A stretch of DNA of 64,000 nucleotides from Candidatus Thioglobus sp. MED-G25 (lineage in GTDB: Bacteria > Pseudomonadota > Gammaproteobacteria > Arenicellales > UBA868). The DNA lies in NCBI GenBank assembly GCA_002456995.1, contig NTKC01000001.1, forward strand, positions 1 to 64,000, written 5' to 3'. Positions 34,369 to 43,301 of the stretch are shown piece by piece (positions within the stretch are counted from its first letter, which is position 1; each line of letters starts with the position of its first letter). Both the position numbers and the translations under genes were made by a program. The notes under the pieces are model-generated. The model had not been told where the DNA came from and did not search any database. It worked only from the letters and a program-made list of their open reading frames with translations.

Positions 34369-35247
34369 CTACACGGCCACCTTGAAAGTAATCGCCTGTT
34401 CGGGTTCGTAGCCGGTCAGAGCAAAAGTGCTGAGCAACTCGTCCGTCGTGGCACTGAGGAGGTCTTCCACATCGTTGAGCGATCGAATAGCACTGTTTAT
34501 GGTTAGCTGTGGCAATGGTTTGGGATTTCGCAGCAGCTGATCTCGTAAACCAGGTACATGGTCGTACTCTGCCATACTGCCGTCAGGCTTGGCGGTATAG
34601 ATGTGCGCATCGATCAAGGTGTGCCCAAAGTAACCCACAGGTATACCCGCAAACTGCCCAAACAGCTCAAGCAGGAAAGCGTAACCGGCGATGTTATAGG
34701 GTAGCCCTAGCGCAACGTCACAACTACGCTGGGTTAAGTGTAGGCACAACAGGGGTTCGCCAGCCTCGTCGCGTTGAACATTGAGCACCCACAGCGCATG
34801 GCAGGGAGGTAAACCACTGAACTGGGCATTGCCCGGTGCCCAGGCGGATACGACCAACCGGCGACTGTCCGGATTTTTCCTGAGTTCTTTCACAACCCAG
34901 GCCACTTGATCGTTAAACGAGGCCTTGTCCTGATCATGTACTGGGAACTGTCGCCAGTAGTTGCCATAGGCACTGGGCACGTGGCCGTCTTCATCTGCCC
35001 AAGGGTCCCAAAACTTACAACCATGCCGTTGTAGCAGGCCAATATCGGTTCTGCCCGACAGAAACCACAGATTCTCAACGACGATATTTTTCCAGGAAAT
35101 CTCTTTGGTGGTCAGTAGTGGAAAGCCCTGTCGCAAGTCAATCTGATAATTCAAATTAAAGATTGAAAGAGTATCCACACCAGTTCGATTGGTCTTTCGG
35201 TGACCGCCACTGAGTACGCTTTCGACGACATCAAGATACTGCTGCAA
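34369..35247 (-). CDS. thyA: Thymidylate synthase
   Basis: The 292-residue enzyme makes dTMP from dUMP using methylene-tetrahydrofolate. Signatures include HRKTNRTGVDTLSIF (phosphate-binding Arg), GCKFWDPWADEDG, the catalytic-Cys strand LPPCHALWVLNVQR, LHLTQRSCDVALGLPYNIAGYAFL and ALTGYEPEQAITFKVAV. At 292 residues it is longer than the E. coli form (264) because of an insert around the GNYWRQFPVHDQDKASFNDQVA region. Confidence 0.97.
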   Translation of the reverse strand: MQQYLDVVESVLSGGHRKTNRTGVDTLSIFNLNYQIDLRQGFPLLTTKEISWKNIVVENLWFLSGRTDIGLLQRHGCKFWDPWADEDGHVPSAYGNYWRQFPVHDQDKASFNDQVAWVVKELRKNPDSRRLVVSAWAPGNAQFSGLPPCHALWVLNVQRDEAGEPLLCLHLTQRSCDVALGLPYNIAGYAFLLELFGQFAGIPVGYFGHTLIDAHIYTAKPDGSMAEYDHVPGLRDQLLRNPKPLPQLTINSAIRSLNDVEDLLSATTDELLSTFALTGYEPEQAITFKVAV

Positions 35248-35290
35248 TATGCTGTGCTCTACTTGTGCTGGGAATCTGCTGAGCCTGTGG

Positions 35291-36550
35291 CTACAGCACT
35301 TGTTTTGAGAAATAATGCTCTATCGCTTTACGTGCGACATAGGCCGATTTTACATACCACTTTTCTTTGTTGATACAAAGAACCGCGTAAGCCAACTTAC
35401 GGTCGCCGCGACGGGCATAGCCCACAAACCAATCATAAGTACCGGCAGGGTTTGTCCCGTTGAGTGTGCCGGTTTTGCCACCGACTTCGATGTTTGACAT
35501 CTTGCCGGTGAAAAAATTATTGAACGACTTTTTTGCCGATCCTTTGCGTACTGTTAAAGTCATCATAGCCTGTAGTTGGCGGGCAGTTGACTCGCTAAAC
35601 ACCTGTTGGGCATAGGGCTCATCATCAGCATACAGAACGATACCGTTGGTATCCGTAATTGCATCGATAAGACTCGGCTGGACAACAAAACCGCCGTTAA
35701 TGGTCGCCGCCGCCAGGACTGCAGCATGGACCGGACTCATCGTGGTATTTTGGGTCCAGCCAGACGCGGTTTCTACGATAGACCAAGGGTCGTCCAGTTT
35801 TAGCGCGAGGCGGCTGGGACTTATCTCGACATCACTTCGGATCTCCCGATTGAACCCCAGTCGTTCTGCGTAATCCAGTAGCGCTTTACCGCCGACTTGC
35901 TGCACGCCCAGTCGACCGAATACGCTGTTGACAGATTTAGCAAAGGACATTTTCAGAGGCAGGTGCCGGGTCCATTGATTGTCTTTGTGGTGTAGTACAT
36001 GTTTGCGGTAAAGGCTGGTGGTTTTACCGTTGAATGGAATGACGGTGTCAGCGTCAACTTTTCCCAGATCGACAGCAGCGCCGGCTGTTACAAGCTTGAA
36101 GACCGAAGCAGACGGATACGTTGCCTGTAAAGCGAAATTGGCTGTGGGCTTTGTCTTGCGGCGGTGATTGACCAGTGCCAGAATCTTGCCGGTATCGGGA
36201 TCCAATCCAACAAACATCCCGTAATCCGGTCCATATTGTTCAAATATCGCGTTGACGGAATCACGCAGAGCCCGATCGGTGTTGTAGTGGATTGTTGCGG
36301 GGAGTCGCCGGCCTTGACTGGTAACGGTGATCTCGTGTGGATACGTATTGTTCTGCACTGTTGACGTTATAGCTTCACTGATGACGTGCCGGTCCACACC
36401 CCACACAGCGCTGCGTTGCCATTCTGTGGAACTCAGATGTTCTGGCCAGGACAACATACCACCAATCAGGATCACGGTCACAAGCGCAATCTGCAGCGGG
36501 CCAGGCAGGGTTGTCTGGCTAACGGTTTTGCGAGTGCGCTGGTTGCTCAT
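35291..36550 (-). CDS. Penicillin-binding transpeptidase-domain protein
   Basis: From ATG 36550 the product is 419 residues: a short cytoplasmic segment, one transmembrane helix (LQIALVTVILIGGMLSW) and a periplasmic transpeptidase domain with the serine motif SVFK (PSASVFKLVTAG), SVN and KTG (GGKTGTLNGT). It therefore resembles a compact class B penicillin-binding protein lacking the usual N-terminal dimerisation domain. An in-frame ATG at 36613 with an AAGGTG site would add 21 basic residues but collides with a small frame at 36519-36704. Its exact role in wall synthesis is unknown. Confidence 0.88.
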   Translation of the reverse strand: MSNQRTRKTVSQTTLPGPLQIALVTVILIGGMLSWPEHLSSTEWQRSAVWGVDRHVISEAITSTVQNNTYPHEITVTSQGRRLPATIHYNTDRALRDSVNAIFEQYGPDYGMFVGLDPDTGKILALVNHRRKTKPTANFALQATYPSASVFKLVTAGAAVDLGKVDADTVIPFNGKTTSLYRKHVLHHKDNQWTRHLPLKMSFAKSVNSVFGRLGVQQVGGKALLDYAERLGFNREIRSDVEISPSRLALKLDDPWSIVETASGWTQNTTMSPVHAAVLAAATINGGFVVQPSLIDAITDTNGIVLYADDEPYAQQVFSESTARQLQAMMTLTVRKGSAKKSFNNFFTGKMSNIEVGGKTGTLNGTNPAGTYDWFVGYARRGDRKLAYAVLCINKEKWYVKSAYVARKAIEHYFSKQVL

Positions 36551-36704
36551 ATGGACGGGGGGTGTAGTTATTGACCAGGATGGTAGGTGTGCCGGCGCCC
36601 GACGGGGCCTCATGCAGAAGCACCTTTTTCGTGAATCGCTCCGCGTTTAGCTGGTGTGGACCATATAACATCTGAGTATAAGGCGACTGAAGGGGAGAAA
36701 ACAT
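36519..36704 (-). CDS. Possible small protein, 61 aa, overlapping the transpeptidase start
   Basis: The frame begins 14 bases after the stop of the J-domain gene and ends inside the start of the transpeptidase gene. It encodes 61 residues with a coherent C-terminal half (VLLHEAPSGAGTPTILVNNY and following TPRPYEQ). Third-position base use in the second half is GC-rich like real genes nearby. No family is recognised and no signal peptide is visible. If real, it would favour ATG 36550 for the downstream gene. Confidence 0.3.
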   Translation of the reverse strand: MFSPLQSPYTQMLYGPHQLNAERFTKKVLLHEAPSGAGTPTILVNNYTPRPYEQPAHSQNR

Positions 36705-36720
36705 CTCGATGGCTGTCTGA

Positions 36721-37428
36721 TCAGCTGGTCATGGTTTCTCGGGCCTGGTTGATCAGAGTGGCCAGGTAATCCGATCCACCACGATCGCTGTGCAGGCGCT
36801 GTATTAGACGGCGATGTGCGGCTTTGATTTCCTTGTTCGCTGCGTCTTCGGGAACACCTAGAATCTCCGCAGCTTCTCTTCGGCTCATGTGACCGCTGGG
36901 TGGTACTGCTGCCGTGTCTCCAGTGTCGGTATCCGCTCTCCAGTTTTCGCCATGGTGGCGGTCAAGATAGGTTTCGAGCAAAGCAGCAGACTGGGCATCC
37001 TGTACCTGACAGGTGGATAACAGCTCGAGTAGATTTTCGAGGCTCATCTGCTCGAGCTGCTGTCCGGCAAATGCCCCGGCAATAACTTCACCTGCCAGAT
37101 CGCCGCTGTCGTGATCCAGTGTCATGCGCAGAAAAGCGGTTTCCACCTTTGAGACCTGGCCAGAAGCTGGGCCACGTGTCGATTTGAACATCTGCCATAC
37201 CCGCCGCGCCATTAATACCCGTTGTAGCCAGGGCAGTGCCGCACTGACTGCTGCAAACATCCAGTGAATTCGGCCGGTGACTACCAGCAGCAACAGCATA
37301 CCGGCGATGCCGTAGAGCAAAATCATCTTGAGTGCCTTGCTACGTTGGGCTGGTGTCGCCTTGCCGAGCCACGATGCCAGCCACATCAGACCCACCAGAG
37401 CGACTAAAGCGAGTACCAGCCGGATCAT
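36721..37428 (-). CDS. Membrane-anchored J-domain-like protein with altered HPD motif
   Basis: From ATG 37428 it encodes 235 residues. The N-terminus has hydrophobic helices (LVLALVALVGLMWLASWL, MILLYGIAGMLLLLVV), a middle cytoplasmic region rich in Leu and Glu, and a C-terminal J-domain-like end (MSRREAAEILGVPEDAANKEIKAAHRRLIQRLHSDRGGSDYLATLINQARET). The HPD signature of DnaJ proteins reads HSD, so the Pro needed to stimulate Hsp70 is lost. It lies four bases downstream of the vWA gene, a pairing that implies a joint role in protein quality control; this is inference. A longer in-frame upstream extension overlaps the vWA gene and is rejected. Confidence 0.8.
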   Translation of the reverse strand: MIRLVLALVALVGLMWLASWLGKATPAQRSKALKMILLYGIAGMLLLLVVTGRIHWMFAAVSAALPWLQRVLMARRVWQMFKSTRGPASGQVSKVETAFLRMTLDHDSGDLAGEVIAGAFAGQQLEQMSLENLLELLSTCQVQDAQSAALLETYLDRHHGENWRADTDTGDTAAVPPSGHMSRREAAEILGVPEDAANKEIKAAHRRLIQRLHSDRGGSDYLATLINQARETMTS

Positions 37429-37432
37429 ATTT

Positions 37433-38149
37433 TCAGTTCTTGTTACTGATCTGGTGACTGAGTCTGAGTACGGTACCACCGTGCTTACGACCGAATTGTT
37501 CAAGTGCTTTCTGCCCCCCAGCTGCATAAACTGCCACGGCACATAGAAGATCGCGTAACTGTGAAGCGCTGTTAGCGTCAAACCGGCACCAGGCACCCGA
37601 ACTAAGCTGAGCAATCTTGCGAAACGTGCGTTCAGTAATTGGGTCGTTACCGTCCTGAAAAATGAACACAGGGGTTTGGAGGATGCCAAGCTCACCAGCC
37701 AGTTTGCACAGAACATCCGGGTCTTCTTCCATGGCATCACCGACAAATACCAGAGCGTTGACGGGCTGGTTCTGTTTTGTGGCGTGTGAGAGAACGCGGG
37801 CAATCTGGGTCTGTCCTGCGGCACAACGTATGGCAGTCATGTGGTTGAGCAAAGTCTCGGCGTTACTCGTCCAGGGTGTCGAGGAGAACTGCATAAAGCC
37901 ACGGTAGTGAACAAGCTGTACGTCGAGACCGCCCAAAGTGTCGGTTTCTTCAAACATCTGACCCTGAATGTGACAGGCTCTGTCCCACAAGGGTTCCCGA
38001 CTGGCTGTAGCATCCATGGCGAATAGCAGTCGTCCCCGGCCGTTTGGGCGGGAAGCCAGTGGTGTGGATCTCACCCGCTGCAGAAAGTTATCGATATCTT
38101 CGCGGCTTGATGTTTCCAGCGATCTGTTGGGTGGTTTTTTCAATTGCAA
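37433..38149 (-). CDS. von Willebrand factor A domain protein
   Basis: The 238-residue protein has one vWA domain starting at RLLFAMDATASREPLWDRA, where DATAS is the metal-ion-dependent adhesion site (DxTxS form). The later VNALVFVGDAMEED strand supplies the second Asp. No signal peptide or membrane helix is seen, so it is probably cytoplasmic. It is paired with a membrane J-domain-like gene four bases downstream. Function is unknown; the pair occurs in other proteobacteria. Confidence 0.85.
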   Translation of the reverse strand: MQLKKPPNRSLETSSREDIDNFLQRVRSTPLASRPNGRGRLLFAMDATASREPLWDRACHIQGQMFEETDTLGGLDVQLVHYRGFMQFSSTPWTSNAETLLNHMTAIRCAAGQTQIARVLSHATKQNQPVNALVFVGDAMEEDPDVLCKLAGELGILQTPVFIFQDGNDPITERTFRKIAQLSSGAWCRFDANSASQLRDLLCAVAVYAAGGQKALEQFGRKHGGTVLRLSHQISNKN

Positions 38150-38238
38150 CAGCGCTTAACAATCAGGTAATCAAGATAGATCATAACACTGTAGAGAATC
38201 TGTCAGCAGATGGCCGAGGTGAGGATCTGGGCTGCCAT

Positions 38239-40878
38239 TTAAGAGAGAATACGATTAATAATTTCAGACACGTCTTTAGACAATGCGGGTTGTGCTTGAA
38301 TCTGTTCAAGCTGCTCACGCATCATTTCCTGTCGTTCGCGGTTGTAACGCCGCCAGAGATTGAAGGCCGACAGTAGTCGGGCTGCGACCTGCGGATTGGT
38401 ATGGTCTAGTTTCAATATGTATTCGCTGATGAATGCATAGCCTTGACCATCGACCTGGTGAAAATGAAGCGGGTTGGCATGGGCGAAGGCCCCAAGCAGG
38501 GAGAACACTTTGTTGGGGTTTTCCAGCTGAAACAGGTCATGTGATGTGAGCGCTTTCACGTGACCGAGCGTTCCAGGCAAATCCGCTGTTGCCTGAACCC
38601 GGAACCACTTGTCCATCACCAGCGGGTAATCTTGCCAACGATCGAAAAAGTGAGCCAGAGCAGCAGTGCGTTCTGGATGTGGTGAACAGGCGAGCAAGGT
38701 CAAAGCAGCCAGCGCATCGGTCATGTTATCGGCTGCCTGCAGCTGGTGGCTGGCCAGACGTGTGAACTCGGGTTGTTCAAGCGCCATCAGGTAAGACAGA
38801 CAGGTATTACGCAGGGCACGCTGACCGCTGTTGATGCAGTTAGTTTGGTCGTTCCCTGTCGCTTCGAGCCGGTGGTAAAGCGCTTCAAATTCTGTTGTAA
38901 ATCGTCTGGCCAGTATCAGTTTCACGGTCTTTCTGGCCTGGTGGAGTCGGTCCGGCTCAATGATGGGGGTGATTTGTAAAAGATGGGTATGATCTGGTAG
39001 GGCCAAGGCATAGGCTTGAAACGATCTGTCATCGAAGTCGTGCCGTAACGTATTTTCAAAGGCCACTGCAAAACGCTCATTGAGCGAAAACGAATTGCCC
39101 TCAACAGACGCCTCGAACGCACGCAATACTTCGGTGCTGAAAAGGCGCTGCCCCGCATCCCACCGGTTAAATGGGTCGTCGTCATGCGCCATCAGAATCG
39201 CGAGTTCGTCACCTGACAGATCAGATTCGAGTTCTACTGGTGCCGAAAACCGTCGTAATAGGGAAACTACTGGCTCTTTCACGACGCCTTCAAATACAAA
39301 TTGCTGCTCCTGCTGGCACAAGCTCAACATATGCTCATGTTTGGGATCGCCCTGCGCACCAATGGTTGTCTTCATCGCCTGTCCGGCGCGATCAAATAAG
39401 GCGGTGGCTAGGGGAATATGAAGCGGTTTTTTTTGATCCTGATCAGGGGTGGACGGGCATTGCTGAGCGACAGTCAGTGTGTAGCGTGCCATCTCGGCAT
39501 CATAAGTGCCTCGGGTAGTCAGTTTGGGGGTGCCAGCCTGCTCGTACCAGAGTCTGAACTGCGAGAGATCCAGGCCGCTGGTATGTTCCATAGCACTGAT
39601 AAACGCTTCAGTTGTCACTGCTTGACCATCGTGGCGATCAAAATATTGGTCGCAGCCTTTTCGAAACAGAACCGGGCCAAGCAAGTTTGCCAGCATTCGC
39701 ACCACTTCAGCACCTTTGATGTAAACCGTTAGTGTGTAGAAGTTGTTGATTTCGGAATAAGAGGCAGGTCTGACAGGGTGAGCCATTGGTCCGCTGTCTT
39801 CGAGAAACTGTGGGCCGCGTACTAGTTTGGTGTCTTCAATCCGCTTGACGCCAGCCGAACCCAGTTCTGCACTGAACTCCTGGTCACGGAAAACGGTGAA
39901 ACCCTCTTTCAGACTGAGTTGAAACCAGTCTCGGCATGTGACGCGGTTTCCGGACCAATTGTGGAAGTATTCATGACCGATCACCCCGGTGATCGCCTGA
40001 TAATCCTGGTCAGTGGCTGTTTCAGGAAGTGCAAGGACGTAACGGGTATTGAAGATATTGAGGCTCTTGTTTTCCATGGCCCCCATATTGAAATCCTCGA
40101 CTGCAACAATGTTGAAACAATCAAGGTCATACTCCCGGCCATAGCGCAGCTCGTCCCACCGCATTGCTTGTATCAGTGCATCCAGCGCGTGACGGCACTG
40201 TCCGAGGTCTCGTTCAACAGCGTAGATTCGCAATCGAACATCCCGACCACTTGCGGTTGTGAAACGATCCTCGATAAACCCCAGATCTCCTGCAACCAAT
40301 GCGAACAGGTAGCTGGGTTTAGGGTGCGGGTCGTGCCACGTGACTTGATGACGACCGTTTGGAAGCGTTTCTGTTGATAAGATGTTTCCGTTGCTCAATA
40401 GGACGGGACAATCTGTCACCGACGCGTTGAGGGTCACGGTATATTCAGAGAGCACATCAGGCCGGTCGATAAAATAGGTGATCCGTCTGAACCCCTCCGG
40501 CTCACACTGGGTGCAGAAATTACCACTGGATAGATAGAGCCCTTCAAGTTTGGTGTTGGCTGCTGGGCTTATATAGTTTTCAATCTGGAGCGTAAACTGA
40601 CTAGGCACATCGTGTACTGTGAGCGAATGGTCATCGATCGTGTACTGATTTGGCGTTAGCTCTTTACCATCGACTCTTATACTTTCCAATTCGAGTGCCT
40701 CGCCATCGAGTCGCAGCGAGCCTTGGTTACTGTTGCGTCGTCTGATCGATAGTTGTGAACGAACCCGAGTGTTATTGGCTGACAGCTCGAAGTGGAGGAC
40801 TGTCGTGGTGATCAGAAAACCCGGTGGCTGATAGTCACTCAGGTAAATGCGGTCTAGCGTGGTTTTTTCTGGGGTCAT
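38239..40878 (-). CDS. pepN: Aminopeptidase N
   Basis: The 879-residue M1 metallopeptidase removes N-terminal residues from peptides in the cytoplasm. The exopeptidase motif GAMEN lies in VEDFNMGAMENKSLNIFN, and the zinc site is GHEYFHNWSGNRVTCRDWFQLSLKEGFTVFRD (HExxH plus Glu). The length, the bacterial-type N-terminal beta domain (YFIDRPDVLSEYTVTLNA) and the C-terminal helical domain match E. coli PepN (870). It stands alone on the minus strand. Confidence 0.97.
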   Translation of the reverse strand: MTPEKTTLDRIYLSDYQPPGFLITTTVLHFELSANNTRVRSQLSIRRRNSNQGSLRLDGEALELESIRVDGKELTPNQYTIDDHSLTVHDVPSQFTLQIENYISPAANTKLEGLYLSSGNFCTQCEPEGFRRITYFIDRPDVLSEYTVTLNASVTDCPVLLSNGNILSTETLPNGRHQVTWHDPHPKPSYLFALVAGDLGFIEDRFTTASGRDVRLRIYAVERDLGQCRHALDALIQAMRWDELRYGREYDLDCFNIVAVEDFNMGAMENKSLNIFNTRYVLALPETATDQDYQAITGVIGHEYFHNWSGNRVTCRDWFQLSLKEGFTVFRDQEFSAELGSAGVKRIEDTKLVRGPQFLEDSGPMAHPVRPASYSEINNFYTLTVYIKGAEVVRMLANLLGPVLFRKGCDQYFDRHDGQAVTTEAFISAMEHTSGLDLSQFRLWYEQAGTPKLTTRGTYDAEMARYTLTVAQQCPSTPDQDQKKPLHIPLATALFDRAGQAMKTTIGAQGDPKHEHMLSLCQQEQQFVFEGVVKEPVVSLLRRFSAPVELESDLSGDELAILMAHDDDPFNRWDAGQRLFSTEVLRAFEASVEGNSFSLNERFAVAFENTLRHDFDDRSFQAYALALPDHTHLLQITPIIEPDRLHQARKTVKLILARRFTTEFEALYHRLEATGNDQTNCINSGQRALRNTCLSYLMALEQPEFTRLASHQLQAADNMTDALAALTLLACSPHPERTAALAHFFDRWQDYPLVMDKWFRVQATADLPGTLGHVKALTSHDLFQLENPNKVFSLLGAFAHANPLHFHQVDGQGYAFISEYILKLDHTNPQVAARLLSAFNLWRRYNRERQEMMREQLEQIQAQPALSKDVSEIINRILS

Positions 40879-40944
40879 GGGTATCCGGGTTAGGGCTCCG
40901 ACGTTATTGTAATTGGTAGATATATTTTCACCGCACCACTGATT

Positions 40945-41133
40945 TCAGATTATCAGGATCAATAAAAACACGAAAAGGCTCACCATAGCGATGGGTATGG
41001 CCAATCCGATCCAGTCGCTATTTGCATCACGACTGACCCCCATCATCTTGTTGATACCCGGGGAAAACCACAGGATAACCAGCAGGGCCAGTACACCCAA
41101 CAGCAGCTTTTCCCAGGTAGCGACTGGCTCCAT
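40945..41133 (-). CDS. Small two-helix membrane protein, 62 aa
   Basis: From ATG 41133 the frame encodes MEPVATWEKLLLGVLALLVI and on through LWFSPGI, then a polar middle (NKMMGVSRDANSDW) and a C-terminal hydrophobic helix (IGLAIPIAMVSLFVFLLILII). It has two predicted transmembrane segments and a weak GAAGA site. An upstream extension to 41217 is non-hydrophobic and less likely. I recognise the general shape of conserved small gammaproteobacterial membrane proteins but no named family. Confidence 0.6.
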   Translation of the reverse strand: MEPVATWEKLLLGVLALLVILWFSPGINKMMGVSRDANSDWIGLAIPIAMVSLFVFLLILII

Positions 41134-41397
41134 TTTCTTCTGGTCTTTCGGGTAACGGTCATGACCGTGATTGGTCAGGATTAACAGGATTGTGGGCGAG
41201 ATTTGTGGTTCGAACAAGGTGTATAAGATTCAAGGGGCAGTACCAAACAGAGGGGTGAAAGCCGTGTGAAAAAGGAGTAACATGGATTCTAGGGCAGGCA
41301 ACAGGGGACCTGATCTGTAGTTGAAACTGAAAACATAATCCCCGGGGTTTTATTAAGCACAGCGCTTTGACCAAGAGCGCATGAGGAAAGCGACCCT

Positions 41398-41604
41398 ATG
41401 ATACTAGAGCAAGGTACTGGTGTTGTGGCCAAGATTCAGGAACTCAGATCCGAGCATCGCGCGCTGGACAAAGAACTGCAGAACATGGCCAACGATCCAA
41501 CATTCGATGACCTTCAAATGCGAAGACTCAAAAAACGAAAGCTTTTTCTTAAGGACAGTATTACGCTGCTCGAAGGTAGACTCGTTCCTGATATAACAGC
41601 CTGA
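41398..41604 (+). CDS. YdcH family protein (DUF465)
   Basis: The 68 residues form a short coiled-coil protein typical of DUF465: KIQELRSEHRALDKELQNMANDPTFDDLQMRRLKKRKLFLKDSITLLEGR. The pattern of Leu, Glu and Arg/Lys with a central turn (NDPTFDD) is the family signature. Function is unknown. A perfect bidirectional terminator follows at 41625-41653. Confidence 0.9.
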   Translation: MILEQGTGVVAKIQELRSEHRALDKELQNMANDPTFDDLQMRRLKKRKLFLKDSITLLEGRLVPDITA

Positions 41605-41624
41605 AGTGATGAATTAGACGATAC

Positions 41625-41653
41625 AAAAAGCCCCCAAATTTGGGGGCTTTTTT
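41625..41653. terminator. Bidirectional Rho-independent terminator
   Basis: A perfect palindrome, AAAAAGCCCCC with GGGGGCTTTTT around an AAATTT centre, lies between the rightward YdcH gene and the leftward ahcY gene. It is a long GC stem with T tracts on both sides and should terminate both transcripts. Confidence 0.95.
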
Positions 41654-41667
41654 ATTTTGACGTCGGT

Positions 41668-43083
41668 TTAATAGCGATAGTAGTCAGGTTTATAGGGACC
41701 GTCTTTGTCTACGTTGATATAAGCGGCTTGCTGGTCATTGAGCTGCGTAAGTTTTGCACCGACTTTTTCTAAATGAAGCCGGGCGACCATTTCGTCTAGT
41801 TTCTTGGGTAGAACATATACTTTGTTGTCGTACTGATCTGGGTTGTTCCACAATTCGATCTGCGCCAGAGTCTGGTTAGTAAAGGAATTAGACATTACAA
41901 AACTGGGATGGCCGGTGCCACAGCCCAGATTGATCAATCGCCCTTCGGCCAGCAATATGATCCGCTTGCCGTCAGGAAAAATGATGTGGTCGACCTGAGG
42001 TTTGATGTTCTCCCAGGTGTACTGCTTCAGAGACGCACAGTCAATTTCGTTGTCGAAGTGGCCTATGTTGCAGACAATCGCTTGATTTTTCATTTGCGAA
42101 AGGTGATCGTGGTTGATTACCTGGTAATTGCCGGTAGCGGTCACGAATATATCGACATCTGAGACTACGTCTTCCAGTGTGACTACACGATATCCCTCCA
42201 TTGCAGCCTGAAGAGCACAGATGGGATCGATCTCGGTAATCCAAACGGTAGCGCCAAGACCACGCAGTGATTGCGCCGATCCTTTCCCGACATCCCCATA
42301 ACCCATGACCAAGGCAACTTTTCCGGCCACCATGACATCGGTCGCCCGCTTAATTCCATCGACCAGGGACTCACGACAGCCATAGAGGTTATCGAATTTT
42401 GACTTTGTCACCGAGTCATTGACGTTAATGGCCGGAAACGGCAGTTCGCCGGAATTTTCCATGTGGTATAGACGATGTACGCCGGTGGTGGTTTCTTCCG
42501 TTACGCCACGGATATTCTGAAGGATCTTCGAGTACCAGCCGGGTTGCTGGTTGAGGCGTTCTCGAATTGTCGAGAACAGCGCCGATTCCTCCTCACTCTC
42601 AGGGTTATCCAATACGCTGGCATCCTGTTCGGCTTTACTCCCCAGCGTGATCAGCATAGTCGCGTCGCCGCCATCATCTAGAATCAAATTTGGTGTTCCA
42701 CCGTCACTCCATTCCATAATGCGATGGGTATAGGCCCAGTATTCACTCAAAGATTCTCCTTTGAAAGCAAAGACGGGTGTGCCCTCTGCTGCGATGGCGG
42801 CCGCGGCGTGGTCCTGTGTTGAGAAGATGTTGCACGATGCCCAGCGGACCTCGGCACCCAGCGCTTCAAGGGTTTCGATCAGGACTGCGGTTTGAATAGT
42901 CATATGCAGGCTGCCGGCAATACGAGCGCCTTGTAGCGGAGACTGGTCCGCATACTTGTCCCGCATCGCCATCAGCCCGGGCATTTCGGTTTCGGCAATA
43001 GATATTTCTTTCCGGCCCCAGCCTGCCAGCGATAGGTCGGCGACCTGGAAATCAGAAAATTTAGGTTTAACAGCAGTACTCAT
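41668..43083 (-). CDS. ahcY: Adenosylhomocysteinase
   Basis: The 471-residue NAD-dependent enzyme splits S-adenosylhomocysteine into adenosine and homocysteine. The N-terminal [26 protein letters not shown], the NAD-binding [39 protein letters not shown] and the C-terminal YKPDYYRY are characteristic; the last Lys/Tyr closes the NAD site of the other subunit. Its leader carries an SAH riboswitch (43101-43177). metK is 218 bases upstream on the same strand, so the two make SAM and clear its product. Confidence 0.98.
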   Translation of the reverse strand: MSTAVKPKFSDFQVADLSLAGWGRKEISIAETEMPGLMAMRDKYADQSPLQGARIAGSLHMTIQTAVLIETLEALGAEVRWASCNIFSTQDHAAAAIAAEGTPVFAFKGESLSEYWAYTHRIMEWSDGGTPNLILDDGGDATMLITLGSKAEQDASVLDNPESEEESALFSTIRERLNQQPGWYSKILQNIRGVTEETTTGVHRLYHMENSGELPFPAINVNDSVTKSKFDNLYGCRESLVDGIKRATDVMVAGKVALVMGYGDVGKGSAQSLRGLGATVWITEIDPICALQAAMEGYRVVTLEDVVSDVDIFVTATGNYQVINHDHLSQMKNQAIVCNIGHFDNEIDCASLKQYTWENIKPQVDHIIFPDGKRIILLAEGRLINLGCGTGHPSFVMSNSFTNQTLAQIELWNNPDQYDNKVYVLPKKLDEMVARLHLEKVGAKLTQLNDQQAAYINVDKDGPYKPDYYRY

Positions 43084-43098
43084 GGTTACGCTCCAATC

Positions 43099-43179
43099 TT
43101 AGAAAGCGCCGTTGAATCGAAAATGACGACTGTGAATCCGAGCCTGGCGGGCGAGTGCCCGTTGCAGCGCTTCTCGGCA
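43099..43179 (-). promoter_or_regulatory. SAH riboswitch in the ahcY leader
   Basis: On the minus strand the region from 43177 reads CCGAGAAGCGCTGCAACGGG, then CCAGGCTCGG, and later AACGGCGCTTTCT ending at 43101. This matches the SAH riboswitch consensus: CCGAG...GCGCUGC...CAGGCUCGG closing P1/P2, then the AACGGCGC element that pairs in the pseudoknot with GCGCUG. It lies just upstream of the ahcY start. SAH binding would switch ahcY on when SAH accumulates. Confidence 0.88.
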
Positions 43180-43301
43180 GCGTCATAGGACTACCAATCA
43201 ATTGGGTATGGATGTAACTAGATTATATCCACTCGGTGTAATGAACAGGTGTACACAGACTGCTACCGGTACCGCAAATGCAGCAGTCAGCCAGAGCTGA
43301 A

